Shown here: piece by piece, positions 35,695 through 44,654 of the stretch | How the letters are laid out: every line of letters begins with the position of its first letter | Numbering within the stretch: position 1 is the stretch's first letter | Source of the DNA: an uncultured Bacteroidota bacterium | GTDB lineage: Bacteria > Bacteroidota > Bacteroidia > AKYH767-A > 2013-40CM-41-45 | Direction of reading: 5' to 3' | NCBI GenBank assembly: GCA_937871435.1 | Contig: CALMQM010000012.1 | Span: 1 to 64,000 of the forward strand | Length of the DNA: 64,000 nucleotides | Notes under the pieces: generated by a model | Told to the model about the DNA's origin: nothing | The model's input: the letters and a program-made list of their open reading frames with translations, nothing else | Database searches by the model: none | Made by a program: the position numbers and the translations under genes

Positions 35695-36078
35695 TTACTT
35701 TTCATACAATTCAATCGGCAATCCATCGGGATCGGAAATAAATGAAAAACGTTTCCCGGTTTGTTCGTCCTGACGAATGGGTTCTGCAACAATACCTTTT
35801 TCTAATAGTCGATCAATCGCTTTATCAATATTATTCACCTCAAATGCAAGATGTCGCAGACCACAGGCCTCCGGGCGCGTGAGTCTGGGTGGTGGTTCAG
35901 GAAACGAAAATAATTCCAGGATATAAAATCCGTTCAGCGCTAAATCGAGCTTATAGGATTTTCTCTCTTCGCGAAAAACTTCGCGAATGATTTCTAATTC
36001 TAAAGCTTCAGTATAAAATCTTTTGGATCGTTCGTAGTCGGAACAGATCAATGAAACATGATGTATCCGATTGAACAT
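35695..36078 (-). CDS. VOC/glyoxalase-family protein
   Basis: 127 residues, paired beta-alpha-beta-beta-beta motifs: NRIHHVSLICSDYERSKRFY (N-terminal His metal ligand), ILELFSFPEPP (Glu), GLRHLAFEVNNIDKAI (His) and GLPIELYE (Glu). That is the two-His, two-Glu pattern of glyoxalase-I-like (YaeR/GloA2) proteins. Substrate is not predictable. The upstream DNA (36129-36176) is a 14-bp tandem repeat, which separates it from the E1 gene. Confidence 0.83.
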   Translation of the reverse strand: MFNRIHHVSLICSDYERSKRFYTEALELEIIREVFREERKSYKLDLALNGFYILELFSFPEPPPRLTRPEACGLRHLAFEVNNIDKAIDRLLEKGIVAEPIRQDEQTGKRFSFISDPDGLPIELYEK

Positions 36079-36128
36079 TTTTTAAATTGTTGATTAATGA
36101 TCCAATAAAAATATTTTCCAAAAACAAG

Positions 36129-36176
36129 AACCAAAAACCAGGAACCAAAAACCAGAAACCAAAAACCAGAAACCAG
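36129..36176. repeat. 14-bp tandem repeat array, internally period 7
   Basis: Three units AACCAAAAACCAG(G/A) plus a 6-nt partial. The half-units AACCAAA and AACCAG(A/G) make a period of 7. Located in the 107-nt gap between the E1 gene stop and the VOC gene start, 51 nt upstream of the VOC ATG. Similar in composition and period to the array at 34864-34891. Confidence 0.85.
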
Positions 36177-36185
36177 TAATGCCGC

Positions 36186-38264
36186 CTAATAACCCAACAT
36201 CATTTCCATTGCCTTCGACACCTTATCAGCATTCGGAATCATTTCAAATTCCAGAATTGAATTCAGTGGGATTGCAGGCATATCTTGAGAACCTACAACT
36301 TCTACGGCTGCATCCAGCGACTCAAAACATTTTTTTGACACCAATCCTGCAAGAGCTTGGGCAAATGTGTTGTGGACAGGTTCCTCTGTAACAATCAGAC
36401 AACGGTTGTGCTTTCGTACAGCTTTATATATTGCTTCCTCATCAAGAGGGAATAAAGTACGGAGATCTAAAATCTCAATTCTTCCGGGGAAATTTTTCGC
36501 TGCACTTTTAGCCCAATAGACACCCATACCATAAGTAATAACGGCACATGAGGAAGAAGTTCCCGGTTCTGCACTGAGAATGGTATTTGCTTTTCCAAAA
36601 GGTAAGATGTAGTCTTCTCCCGGTTCTATAGATTTTGCATCTTCTGTTCCTTTAATTTTGGACCAGTACAAACCTTTATGTTCAAGGATCACACACGGAT
36701 TCGGATCATAATAAGCTGCTTTCATCAGACCTTTTAAGTCTGCTCCATTGGATGGATAAGCAATTTTGATCCCGCGAATATTGCTAAGTACACTTTCTAC
36801 ACTTGAAGAATGAAACGGACCACCGCTTCCATATGCTCCGATCGGAACACGCAGAATACAACTGACTGGCCATTTGCCATTGCTCAGATAATAGGATCGA
36901 CTAACCTCAGTAAATAATTGATTCAGTCCGGGCCAAATATAATCGGCAAACTGAACCTCAACAATTGGTTTCAATCCTACAGCACTCATTCCCACTGTGC
37001 TTCCTACAATGAAGGCTTCTTGTATTGGTGTATTAAAAACTCTTTTGTCTCCGAATTTTTGTGCAAGTGTGGCCGCTTCGCGAAATACTCCACCCAATCT
37101 GCCTCCGACATCCTGTCCGTACAATAAACATTCTTTGTGTTTGTTCATTAATTCCTGAACTGCAAATAAGGCGCAGTCCACCATCAATGTCTTTTCTTTA
37201 TCTTTTGGTTCACGTACTCCTGCTTCCATCGTTACCGGCGTGGGAGCAAAATCATAATTGAACAAATCTTCCGGACGTGGATCCTCTGATTTCATAGCTT
37301 TTTCGAAATCAGCGGCTACAAGAATTTTCGCTTTTTCTTCAATATTTTTTAATTCAATCTCGGTAAATCCTGCATTCAATAAGCTCTTGTAAAATTTTGG
37401 AAGAGGATCACGTTGTTTATGTTCTTCCAAATCGTCTCTGTACCACTCTCTGCGAACTCCTGATGTATGATGACCCAACAATGGTACTTTAGCATGAATC
37501 ATAAAAGGACGGCGCTCCCTCCGGATAATTTCCAATACTTCCCTTACAGTTTCATAAGACTGATTGAAATCAGTTCCATCGATGGAACGAACTTCCATCC
37601 CTTTGAATCCCTTCGCGTAATCAGGAGCATCCATCGCTCTGATTTCTTTTGCACTTGCAGAAATATCCCACTCATTATCCTGGATGAAATATAGAATGGG
37701 CATTTTTTTTAATACAGCCATCTGAAAGGCTTCCGCAACTTCTCCTTCTGTAATGGAACCATCTCCCATTGAACAAACGACAACAGGTTTTTCCTTTTCA
37801 TTCGGATCATCCATGCCGGTAGCTTCTCTATATTGAATCCCCATCGCGATGCCAGTAGTTGGAATGGCTTGCATTCCTGTAGCGGAACTTTGATGTGGAA
37901 TTTTTGGCATGTCATCCCGTCGCAAACTGGGATGACAGTAATACGTTCTGCCTCCTGAAAATGGATCATCTCTTTTCGCCAGTAACTGCAACATGAGTTC
38001 AAATGGTTGCATTCCTATTCCTAACAAAATACTATCATCACGGTAGTAGGCGGAAAGAAAATCCTGCGCTTTTAATTGCAAACCGAGAGCCAATTGTATA
38101 GCTTCATGACCCCTTGAAGTTGCATGCACATATTTCTGTGTAATCTGCGATTTTTCTTCATAAAGATCCGACATCGCCCTTGCTGTACACATCAAAGAAT
38201 ACGCTTTCAAAAGAATATCTCGATCAATTGGATGAGCCGGTTTTTTCCGAGTTTCAGTTAACAT
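36186..38264 (-). CDS. 2-oxoacid (branched-chain type) dehydrogenase E1, alpha-beta fusion
   Basis: 692 residues joining the E1 alpha and beta chains in one polypeptide. The alpha half (about 1-340) has the ThDP motif MGDGSITEGEVAEAFQ to IQDNEWDIS. The beta half (about 350-692) has LYGQDVGGRLGGVF and PIQEAFIVGSTVGMSAVGL. It decarboxylates a 2-oxoacid and passes the acyl group to E2 lipoamide. Fused E1 of this kind is usual in Bacteroidota and probably acts on branched-chain oxoacids, though substrate is not certain. No E2/E3 genes are adjacent. pdhB at 51 kb is a separate complex. Confidence 0.9.
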   Translation of the reverse strand: MLTETRKKPAHPIDRDILLKAYSLMCTARAMSDLYEEKSQITQKYVHATSRGHEAIQLALGLQLKAQDFLSAYYRDDSILLGIGMQPFELMLQLLAKRDDPFSGGRTYYCHPSLRRDDMPKIPHQSSATGMQAIPTTGIAMGIQYREATGMDDPNEKEKPVVVCSMGDGSITEGEVAEAFQMAVLKKMPILYFIQDNEWDISASAKEIRAMDAPDYAKGFKGMEVRSIDGTDFNQSYETVREVLEIIRRERRPFMIHAKVPLLGHHTSGVRREWYRDDLEEHKQRDPLPKFYKSLLNAGFTEIELKNIEEKAKILVAADFEKAMKSEDPRPEDLFNYDFAPTPVTMEAGVREPKDKEKTLMVDCALFAVQELMNKHKECLLYGQDVGGRLGGVFREAATLAQKFGDKRVFNTPIQEAFIVGSTVGMSAVGLKPIVEVQFADYIWPGLNQLFTEVSRSYYLSNGKWPVSCILRVPIGAYGSGGPFHSSSVESVLSNIRGIKIAYPSNGADLKGLMKAAYYDPNPCVILEHKGLYWSKIKGTEDAKSIEPGEDYILPFGKANTILSAEPGTSSSCAVITYGMGVYWAKSAAKNFPGRIEILDLRTLFPLDEEAIYKAVRKHNRCLIVTEEPVHNTFAQALAGLVSKKCFESLDAAVEVVGSQDMPAIPLNSILEFEMIPNADKVSKAMEMMLGY

Positions 38265-38268
38265 GAGA

Positions 38269-38299
38269 CAAACCTAAAGAATTGAGTCGAATACACCAA
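38269..38299 (-). promoter_or_regulatory. Promoter directly at the E1 start codon
   Basis: Minus strand TTG (38299-38297), 20-nt spacer, TAGGTTTG (38276-38269), fitting TTG-N17-23-TAnnTTTG. The ATG is at 38264, only 4 nt after the octamer, so initiation would fall at or near the start codon. Confidence 0.55.
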
Positions 38300-38427
38300 T
38301 GATGCAGGTATAATACCCTGAAAAAGTGGTTAATACAAGGACATGGGTGGTTAAAAATTGCATCAATCTCACTTCAATAACAGACTTTGTTCAGTCAAGC
38401 CAAAGTGCAATAATCAACGAGAAACTT

Positions 38428-39291
38428 TTACCCGATTTTTATACTCCTCATAGATATTGAACCCATAGTAGTTTTGTTGGCAAAAAAGGAAACTGACTCA
38501 TTCTTTTCCTGCAAAGCGATAGCATACAACATGGGTAAATAATGTTCATTGGATGGAATAGAAAGTGTCGCAGCTTTTCCGAAATTCTTGTAGTTGATTA
38601 ATGGTTGATGGTTTCCTTCTTCAATATGATTCGCGGCTATGGCATCAAATTCAATTGCCCAATCAAACGCTTTATCCGACCATTGAATCATTCCTAAATT
38701 ATGTACAATATTTCCGCTGCCGATAATCAATACACCTTTCCGGCGAAGGGCGGACAATTCTTTCGACAATGCATAATGATATTCAGGTGGCTTGGTATAA
38801 TCGAGTGATAATTGATATACCGGAATTTTTGCTTCCGGATACATCGGTGCGAGTACGGACCATGTGCCATGATCCAATCCCCATTCCATGTCAAGTTCTA
38901 CAGACGTTTTCTTGATTAAAGATTTTGTTTCAGACGCAAGAGTAGGGGAGCCGGGAGCAGGATATTGTTTGTCGAACAATTCCTGCGGAAAGCCACCGAA
39001 ATCATGAATGGTCTTTGGAGTTTGCATTGCAGTCACTTTTGTCCCATTCGTTTCCCAGTGTGCACTGATACACAATATCGCTTTTGGAACAGGTATTTTA
39101 CTTGCTGTTGCTTTCCATGCCTCACTGAATTCATTGTTTTCTATCGCGTTCATCGGAGATCCATGTCCGATAAACAACACCGGCATCTTATCGGATGCAC
39201 CGAGATTATCCATCTCGTTTTTGAAAGAAGAAAGCGTCATCATAGCAAGTGTACCTACAGAAAATTGGTGGAGAAAGTTTCTTCTGTCCAT
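38428..39291 (-). CDS. ygiD: 4,5-DOPA-dioxygenase-like (YgiD/LigB family) protein with Tat-like signal
   Basis: 287 residues. Metal-binding motifs of the family: FIGHGSPMNA (near 40), SAHWETNG (about 75), HDFGGFP (about 97) and LDHGTWSVL (about 138). The class B extradiol fold opens catechol rings in plants (DODA), but the role in bacteria is unsettled. The N-terminus MDRRNFLHQFSVGTLAMM resembles a twin-arginine signal (RRNFL plus hydrophobic run). Family members in E. coli are cytoplasmic and lack it, so this may be exported folded with its metal. Confidence 0.85.
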   Translation of the reverse strand: MDRRNFLHQFSVGTLAMMTLSSFKNEMDNLGASDKMPVLFIGHGSPMNAIENNEFSEAWKATASKIPVPKAILCISAHWETNGTKVTAMQTPKTIHDFGGFPQELFDKQYPAPGSPTLASETKSLIKKTSVELDMEWGLDHGTWSVLAPMYPEAKIPVYQLSLDYTKPPEYHYALSKELSALRRKGVLIIGSGNIVHNLGMIQWSDKAFDWAIEFDAIAANHIEEGNHQPLINYKNFGKAATLSIPSNEHYLPMLYAIALQEKNESVSFFANKTTMGSISMRSIKIG

Positions 39292-39349
39292 CTTTTCCAG
39301 ATAATATGAATACTAAGTTAATGAAAAATCAACTGAAAATTTTGAAGGT

Positions 39350-40423
39350 TCAGGAAACTCCTTCTTTCAGCCTCTCAGCATTTTCTGCTACCTGCAGCCC
39401 TTCGATCATTTCATAAATATCTCCTTCCATAAATGAAGAAAGGTTGTACATCGTAAGTCCGATGCGATGGTCTGTAATTCTACTCTGAGGATAATTGTAG
39501 GTTCTGATTTTCGCGGATCTGTCACCACTTGAAACCATGGTCTTTCGTTTCTTTGCTTCTTCTTCCATTCGCTTATTGTACTCCAGTTCATAGATGCGTG
39601 AACGCAGAACGGCAAGGGCTTTGTCGTAATTCTTCAACTGAGACTTCTGATCCTGGCATTGCGCGACAATTCCTGTCGGAATGTGTGTCAAACGTACGGC
39701 TGAGTAGGTAGTGTTCACGGATTGACCGCCGGGACCGGAACTACAAAATAAATCTTTACGGATATCATTCGCTTTTATTTCCACATCAAACTCGTCCGCC
39801 TCCGGAAGCACCACAACTGTTGCCGCTGAAGTATGTACCCTTCCTTGTGTCTCGGTTTGTGGAACACGCTGAACGCGGTGTACTCCGCTTTCGTATTTCA
39901 AAATTCCATATGCACCATCACCACTCACATTGAATATTACTTCTTTGAATCCTCCTGCGGTTCCTTCAGTCATATCAACCAGTTCTATCCTGAATCCTTT
40001 TCGTTCACAAAACTTCGTGTACATACGGTATAGATCTCCTGCAAAAATACTTGCCTCGTCTCCACCGGTTCCCGCACGAATTTCCATGATGGCATTTTTT
40101 CCGTCTTCAGGATCCGCGGGAACAAGCAGAAATTTTATTTCTTCTTCAAGAGTTTCATTTTCTTTTTGCAATGCATCCAGTTCAGATTTGGCCAATTCAC
40201 GAAACTCTTCGTCTTTTTCATTCGCTACAAGCTTCTTGGCATTTTCTAAATTGCTTTGAACATTTTTGTAGACATGATATTTCTCAACGATTTTTTGCAA
40301 ATCCTTGTATTCTCTGTTCAACTGTGCGAATCGTTTCATATCACTCATCACTCCGGGTGAACTGAGTTGCATTTCAACATCCTCGAATCGCTGTTTGATC
40401 GCTTCTAATTTATCTAAGAGCAT
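39350..40423 (-). CDS. prfA: Peptide chain release factor 1
   Basis: 357 residues. The stop-codon reading loop carries [13 protein letters not shown], placing it with RF1 (UAA/UAG). The peptidyl hydrolysis motif GGQ is in [18 protein letters not shown]. An N-terminal coiled-coil domain occupies about 1-100. Located between purM and the ygiD-like gene on one strand, with 58-nt gaps. Sequence is complete and intact. Confidence 0.95.
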   Translation of the reverse strand: MLLDKLEAIKQRFEDVEMQLSSPGVMSDMKRFAQLNREYKDLQKIVEKYHVYKNVQSNLENAKKLVANEKDEEFRELAKSELDALQKENETLEEEIKFLLVPADPEDGKNAIMEIRAGTGGDEASIFAGDLYRMYTKFCERKGFRIELVDMTEGTAGGFKEVIFNVSGDGAYGILKYESGVHRVQRVPQTETQGRVHTSAATVVVLPEADEFDVEIKANDIRKDLFCSSGPGGQSVNTTYSAVRLTHIPTGIVAQCQDQKSQLKNYDKALAVLRSRIYELEYNKRMEEEAKKRKTMVSSGDRSAKIRTYNYPQSRITDHRIGLTMYNLSSFMEGDIYEMIEGLQVAENAERLKEGVS

Positions 40424-40481
40424 TGTGTATTAAATTCTGTTGGTAAAATGTAGTAGTAATCCGGATTGAATTGATGATTGC

Positions 40482-41669
40482 TTATTCATAAACAAACTCA
40501 CCGGCCTCAGTTCGGATGCTTAATTTTTTATGGTCTGATGATTCCACCCGACCGACTATTCTTGCTTCGATATTAAATGAATTTGCCATTTGAATTAATT
40601 TCCCGGCAAGTTCAGGTCGACAATAAATTTCCATGCGATGTCCCATATTGAATACCTGGTACATCTCTTTCCATTCAGTATGGCTCTCTTGACGGATCAA
40701 TTCAAACAAAGTTGGAATTGGGAATAAATTGTCTTTGATCACATGCAGATTGTCTATGAAGTGCATTATTTTAGTTTGCCCTCCACCACTGTTGTGTACC
40801 ATTCCGTGAATCTCTTTACGGTATTCATCAAGAATGGATTTGATAAGAGGAGCATATGTCCTGGTAGGACTCAAAACTAATTTTCCTGCATGCATTGCAA
40901 GTCCGGAAACTTCCCTGATGGAAACCGGTTCGGTCAGTTTTCTGCTCCCTGTGTACACCACAGAATCATCCAGATTCAGGTCATACGTTTCAGGATATTT
41001 TCTTGCAATCTCTTTGTTGAAAACATCATGACGAGCCGAAGTAAGTCCATTGCTCCCCATTCCTCCGTTATATTCAGATTCATAACTGGTCTGACCGAAT
41101 GATGCAAATCCAACTATAACATCACCTGCAACGATTCTGTCATTCGAGATGACATCACTTCGTTTCATTCTGCATGTAACAGTAGAATCAACAATAATCG
41201 TTTTCACCAAATCACCGACATCCGCAGTTTCTCCTCCTGTCGAATGAATATTCATTCCATGTTCTCTCAACATTTGAAGAATTTCTTCGGTACCTTCAAT
41301 CAGAGCAGCAATCACTTCGCCGGGAATCAATTTTTTATTTCTGCCAATCGTAGAGGAAATCAGCATATTATCTGTTGCTCCAACACACAATAAATCATCT
41401 GTATTCATGACGATTGCATCTTGTGCGATTCCTTTCCAAACACTCATATCGCCGGTTTCTTTCCAGTAGGCATAAGCAAGAGATGATTTTGTTCCTGCTC
41501 CGTCAGCATGCATCACGATACAGTAATCATCATCACCGCTCAGCGTGTCAGGAACTATCTTACAGAAAGCCTTCGGGAAAAGCCCTTTGTCGAGATGGCG
41601 AATCGCGTGGTGGACATCCTCCTTTGCGGCTGATACACCACGACTGCTGTATTTCGATTCCTTATTCAT
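40482..41669 (-). CDS. purM: Phosphoribosylformylglycinamidine cyclo-ligase
   Basis: 395 residues (somewhat longer than the about 345 of E. coli PurM). ATP-dependent closure of the imidazole ring to give AIR in purine synthesis. Recognisable parts: YSSRGVSAAKEDVHHAI, VMHADGAGTKSSLAYAYW, INCMNTDD-like AIVMNTDDLLCVGA, HSTGGETADVGDL and GMVHNSGGGQTKIMHF. Bacteroidota have this longer form. It is preceded by a terminator of the upstream gene and followed by prfA. Confidence 0.93.
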   Translation of the reverse strand: MNKESKYSSRGVSAAKEDVHHAIRHLDKGLFPKAFCKIVPDTLSGDDDYCIVMHADGAGTKSSLAYAYWKETGDMSVWKGIAQDAIVMNTDDLLCVGATDNMLISSTIGRNKKLIPGEVIAALIEGTEEILQMLREHGMNIHSTGGETADVGDLVKTIIVDSTVTCRMKRSDVISNDRIVAGDVIVGFASFGQTSYESEYNGGMGSNGLTSARHDVFNKEIARKYPETYDLNLDDSVVYTGSRKLTEPVSIREVSGLAMHAGKLVLSPTRTYAPLIKSILDEYRKEIHGMVHNSGGGQTKIMHFIDNLHVIKDNLFPIPTLFELIRQESHTEWKEMYQVFNMGHRMEIYCRPELAGKLIQMANSFNIEARIVGRVESSDHKKLSIRTEAGEFVYE

Positions 41670-41720
41670 TGGATGATTTGTGGATACGATGGATTTGTTG
41701 ATTATTCATATGGATAAAAA

Positions 41721-41759
41721 CAAAGGCGTCCCGCCACACGAGGTGCGAGACGCCTTTGC
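41721..41759 (-). terminator. Terminator of the OmpA/LysM gene
   Basis: CAAAGGCGTC / GACGCCTTTG, 10-bp stem, with an inner CGCAC/GTG pair. On the minus strand it runs into GTTTTTATCC. Lies between the OmpA gene stop and purM start. Confidence 0.88.
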
Positions 41760-41772
41760 CAGAATCACGTAG

Positions 41773-44244
41773 CTACTTCGCGATGCGAATCTTCTTACCG
41801 GTGCGGAATTCATCCTCACCAACTCCTTTGTTCAGTTTCTTCAGATCAGCAGGTTTCATTTCAAGTTTCTTTGCGATCTCCGCCCACTTTTTATCGTCTT
41901 TACTGAGTGTGTAGAATTTTTTATCGTACTCTGAGTAATCACCCTTCAGATCAACTTTTAATTCCATGCCATCGTCAATCTGCTCACCTTTCAGACTATT
42001 CAGGTCTTTCAGTTCTTTCACAGTGATCCCGTGTTTCTTGGCAATCGAAGTATAAGTGTCTCCTTTTTTGCAGATATAAATTTCACCTGGACCGCTCTTT
42101 TCTACAACAGTCGGTGTACTGTCTTTTTTCGCTTCCTGTGCATTCGGTGCGTCTTTCACTTCAACTTTTGTAGCTACAGATGCATCTTCGAGAGGTTTTA
42201 CATTCAGACTGCTCGAGTCAACCAGAGTCTTTGATGGAGCCTCATTGATATTGTCGATTGCAGATTGACCTTTTACGAAGTTAGTGCGCAACACTTTAAA
42301 CTCCGTACGACGGTTTAACTGGTGAGCTTCTTCCTTAACTTTTGTAGATTTCAATTTACTGATAAATTCATCCGTCATCACATCACCAGCTTTGAAACTG
42401 CCGATTTCACGATCAAGAACACGAGGTTCATTGGCTCCATATCCTTTTGCATACAGACGTTCTGCATCGATACCGTGTTGGATCAAATATTTTACAACGG
42501 ATTCAGCACGACGTTGTGAAAGTGTGTCATTGGTCATCGGAATAGGACGCGAGTCGGTGTGTGAACCGAGTTCGATTACAATTGTCGGATTTTCATTCAT
42601 GGTTTCTACAAGTCCATCCAGAGCTTTTTTGGATTCAGGACGAAGATCCCATTTTGCAAGATCGTAATAGATGTCCGGCAATTCAATTGAACGAAGCATT
42701 GAACGAAGAGCGAAATCAAAATCACCGATAAAGTCTTTGCTTTGTTCCAGACCAATAGTGGACACTTCAAGGTATTTATTGAGGTAATTCTTATTCGTTG
42801 CGGATAATTTGTAAGTAGTTTCCGGTTTCAGATCGAATTTATAAGTACCGGTTGCATCTGTTTTAAACGGAATTGATGTACCATCACTTCCAAACAATTC
42901 AATACTTGCGCCTTCAATATTCGCTTTCGTATCTGCATCAAATACACGTCCTGATACAGTGAAGATAAGTGGTGGCAAATGCCATGTGTAAATATCGTCA
43001 CCCCCTTTACCGCCTTCTCTGTTCGAACTGAGGAAACCTTTATCACCGGTTAGTTCATCCACGATGAATGCAAAATCATCCGCGGAAGTGTTGACAGGGT
43101 AACGAAGATTGACAGGTTGTTCCCAGCCGCTTCCGCTTACTTTGGAAGAGAAAATATCCAGGCCACCCATTCCGGGATGACCTTTGGATGCGAAATATAA
43201 AGTTCCATCAGATGTAATTGACGGGAACATTTCATCTTGTGCCGTATTGATTTTATTTCCGAGGTTGGAAGGTTCTCCCCATTCTTTCTTCTTCTTGTCA
43301 TAAACCGTCATCCAGATATCCTTGCCACCTTGTCCACCCGGCATGTCAGAAACGAAATAAAGAGTTTGTTCATCCGCGGATAAACTTGGTTGACCGACTG
43401 TAAAGCTATCTCCGGAAAGAGGAATCAATTTCGGTTCATCCCAGGTTTGACCTTTTCTTTTTGTAAAATAAATTTCACAACCGCCCATTTTACCACGCTC
43501 AACATCACAACGCGTGAAGAACATGTCTACACCTTTGCTGTTAATGGTAGCGCTTCCATCATTTCCGCCTGTATTAATGGGTTCAAGTAGTGGTTTAGGA
43601 GAACTCCATTTCCCTTTTTTGTCAACGGTCGCTTCAAATAAATCCTGAAATTTTTCTCCTGTTCCTCCGTCATCACTTTTTCCCATTGATTCCTGACGAG
43701 CTGAAGTGTAGATGATGTGTCTGTGATCTTTGTTAGAATAATTCGCTCCGAAATCAGAATACTTTGTGTTAATAGCAGGAACATTTTCTACGCGATAACG
43801 GGTAGGTTTATCTTTCCACTTTTGTGCCTGCTGACAAGATGAAATGCCCAATTCGCCTCTTGGATCACCCGGACTCGCTTTTTGAAAATTTGTGTACTGA
43901 ACGATCGCTTCGTCGTATTTTCCGTTCACTTTCAATGCATCCGCATAATGAACAATGGCTTCCGGATCTTTAAAATTGGCTTTAATCGCTTTCGCATACC
44001 AGACTTCCTGATTTTTAAAATCGTTCGTCAGGCGATATGATTCAGCAACTTTATAGATGATCTCAGCGCGTTTAACTTTATTCTTTTCCTTGGTGAAAGC
44101 CTTCTTGTAAAGAGCTGCGGCATCATAATAATCGCCTTTGTTGAAGGCTTGTTCTGCCTGAAAGCTGGGTCCACGCTGGGCTATGGAAGCCTGAGAGATA
44201 CTTGCTAAAAGCAGGATAAAAAAGAATCTTTTGAATAGTCTCAT
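41773..44244 (-). CDS. TPR-PD40-OmpA-LysM envelope protein (PorE-like)
   Basis: 823 residues. Signal peptide (LLLASISQASIAQ), three TPR (about 25-150), PD40/WD40-like beta-propeller (about 160-430, repeated DGSATINSKG, PSLSADEQTLYFVSD), a carboxypeptidase-regulatory-like domain (about 432-510), an OmpA C-terminal peptidoglycan-binding domain (about 520-670, IELGSHTDSRPI, RLYAKGYGANEP) and two LysM-like repeats (about 718-765 and 775-823). The first four domains match PorE, which ties the T9SS to peptidoglycan. The extra LysM pair adds a second glycan anchor. No lipobox Cys, unlike PorE. Monocistronic with consensus promoter and terminator. Confidence 0.85.
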   Translation of the reverse strand: MRLFKRFFFILLLASISQASIAQRGPSFQAEQAFNKGDYYDAAALYKKAFTKEKNKVKRAEIIYKVAESYRLTNDFKNQEVWYAKAIKANFKDPEAIVHYADALKVNGKYDEAIVQYTNFQKASPGDPRGELGISSCQQAQKWKDKPTRYRVENVPAINTKYSDFGANYSNKDHRHIIYTSARQESMGKSDDGGTGEKFQDLFEATVDKKGKWSSPKPLLEPINTGGNDGSATINSKGVDMFFTRCDVERGKMGGCEIYFTKRKGQTWDEPKLIPLSGDSFTVGQPSLSADEQTLYFVSDMPGGQGGKDIWMTVYDKKKKEWGEPSNLGNKINTAQDEMFPSITSDGTLYFASKGHPGMGGLDIFSSKVSGSGWEQPVNLRYPVNTSADDFAFIVDELTGDKGFLSSNREGGKGGDDIYTWHLPPLIFTVSGRVFDADTKANIEGASIELFGSDGTSIPFKTDATGTYKFDLKPETTYKLSATNKNYLNKYLEVSTIGLEQSKDFIGDFDFALRSMLRSIELPDIYYDLAKWDLRPESKKALDGLVETMNENPTIVIELGSHTDSRPIPMTNDTLSQRRAESVVKYLIQHGIDAERLYAKGYGANEPRVLDREIGSFKAGDVMTDEFISKLKSTKVKEEAHQLNRRTEFKVLRTNFVKGQSAIDNINEAPSKTLVDSSSLNVKPLEDASVATKVEVKDAPNAQEAKKDSTPTVVEKSGPGEIYICKKGDTYTSIAKKHGITVKELKDLNSLKGEQIDDGMELKVDLKGDYSEYDKKFYTLSKDDKKWAEIAKKLEMKPADLKKLNKGVGEDEFRTGKKIRIAK

Positions 44245-44321
44245 CGAACGATTTGGATTAATGGCTGAAAGCGAAAATGAATTCCCTTTACAGGCAAAGA
44301 AAACAAGATTTTTCTGGATAA

Positions 44322-44350
44322 CAAAGGTAGAAATTGATGCTAAATTTCAA
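44322..44350 (-). promoter_or_regulatory. Promoter of the OmpA/LysM gene
   Basis: Minus strand TTG (44350-44348), 18-nt spacer, TACCTTTG (44329-44322). A full consensus match. Start of transcription near 44315, leader about 70 nt. Confidence 0.66.
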
Positions 44351-44600
44351 CTATTTAACAATGAGAAAGCCATAAATTCGATCATTTAATTCATCGCAGG
44401 TTCCTGTGACAGGATTTTATCACATTGTGCTGTGATTTAGTGAGATAGCTATTAAGTGTTCGTGAGTCAACCCAGGATATTGTGCTGCTCATTGACAGAG
44501 GTGCTGTTTTGCACTATGACGATGCTTGTAATGGAAACTTTTGAATAGGATTTAGTACCAATTTTTAAGAGAATTCTATCCTAAGAACTAACAATTGGTT

Positions 44601-44634
44601 AAAAAAAAAGTGACCGTTGAAACGGCCACTTTTA
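44601..44634 (-). terminator. Terminator of glnN
   Basis: Minus strand AAAAGTGGCCGTT-TC-AACGGTCACTTTT followed by more T. Begins about 20 nt after the glnN stop; one mismatched pair in the stem. Confidence 0.9.
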
Positions 44635-44654
44635 CTCTTTACTTGTGGAAAAGA

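Larger units (their letters stand above)
44245..44654. other. Intergenic region OmpA-like / glnN
   Basis: 410 nt with no coding signal. It holds the promoter of the OmpA-like gene at 44322-44350 and the glnN terminator at 44601-44634. The middle (about 44400-44590) shows nothing I can name. Confidence 0.6.

Noticed and set aside
36129-36176. Possible CRISPR array
   Set aside because: The units are directly joined without spacers and no cas genes are in the window; it is a simple tandem repeat.
36186-38264. Frameshift or assembly fusion of separate E1 alpha and beta
   Set aside because: The frame is continuous, both halves are complete, and fused E1 proteins are common in Bacteroidota.
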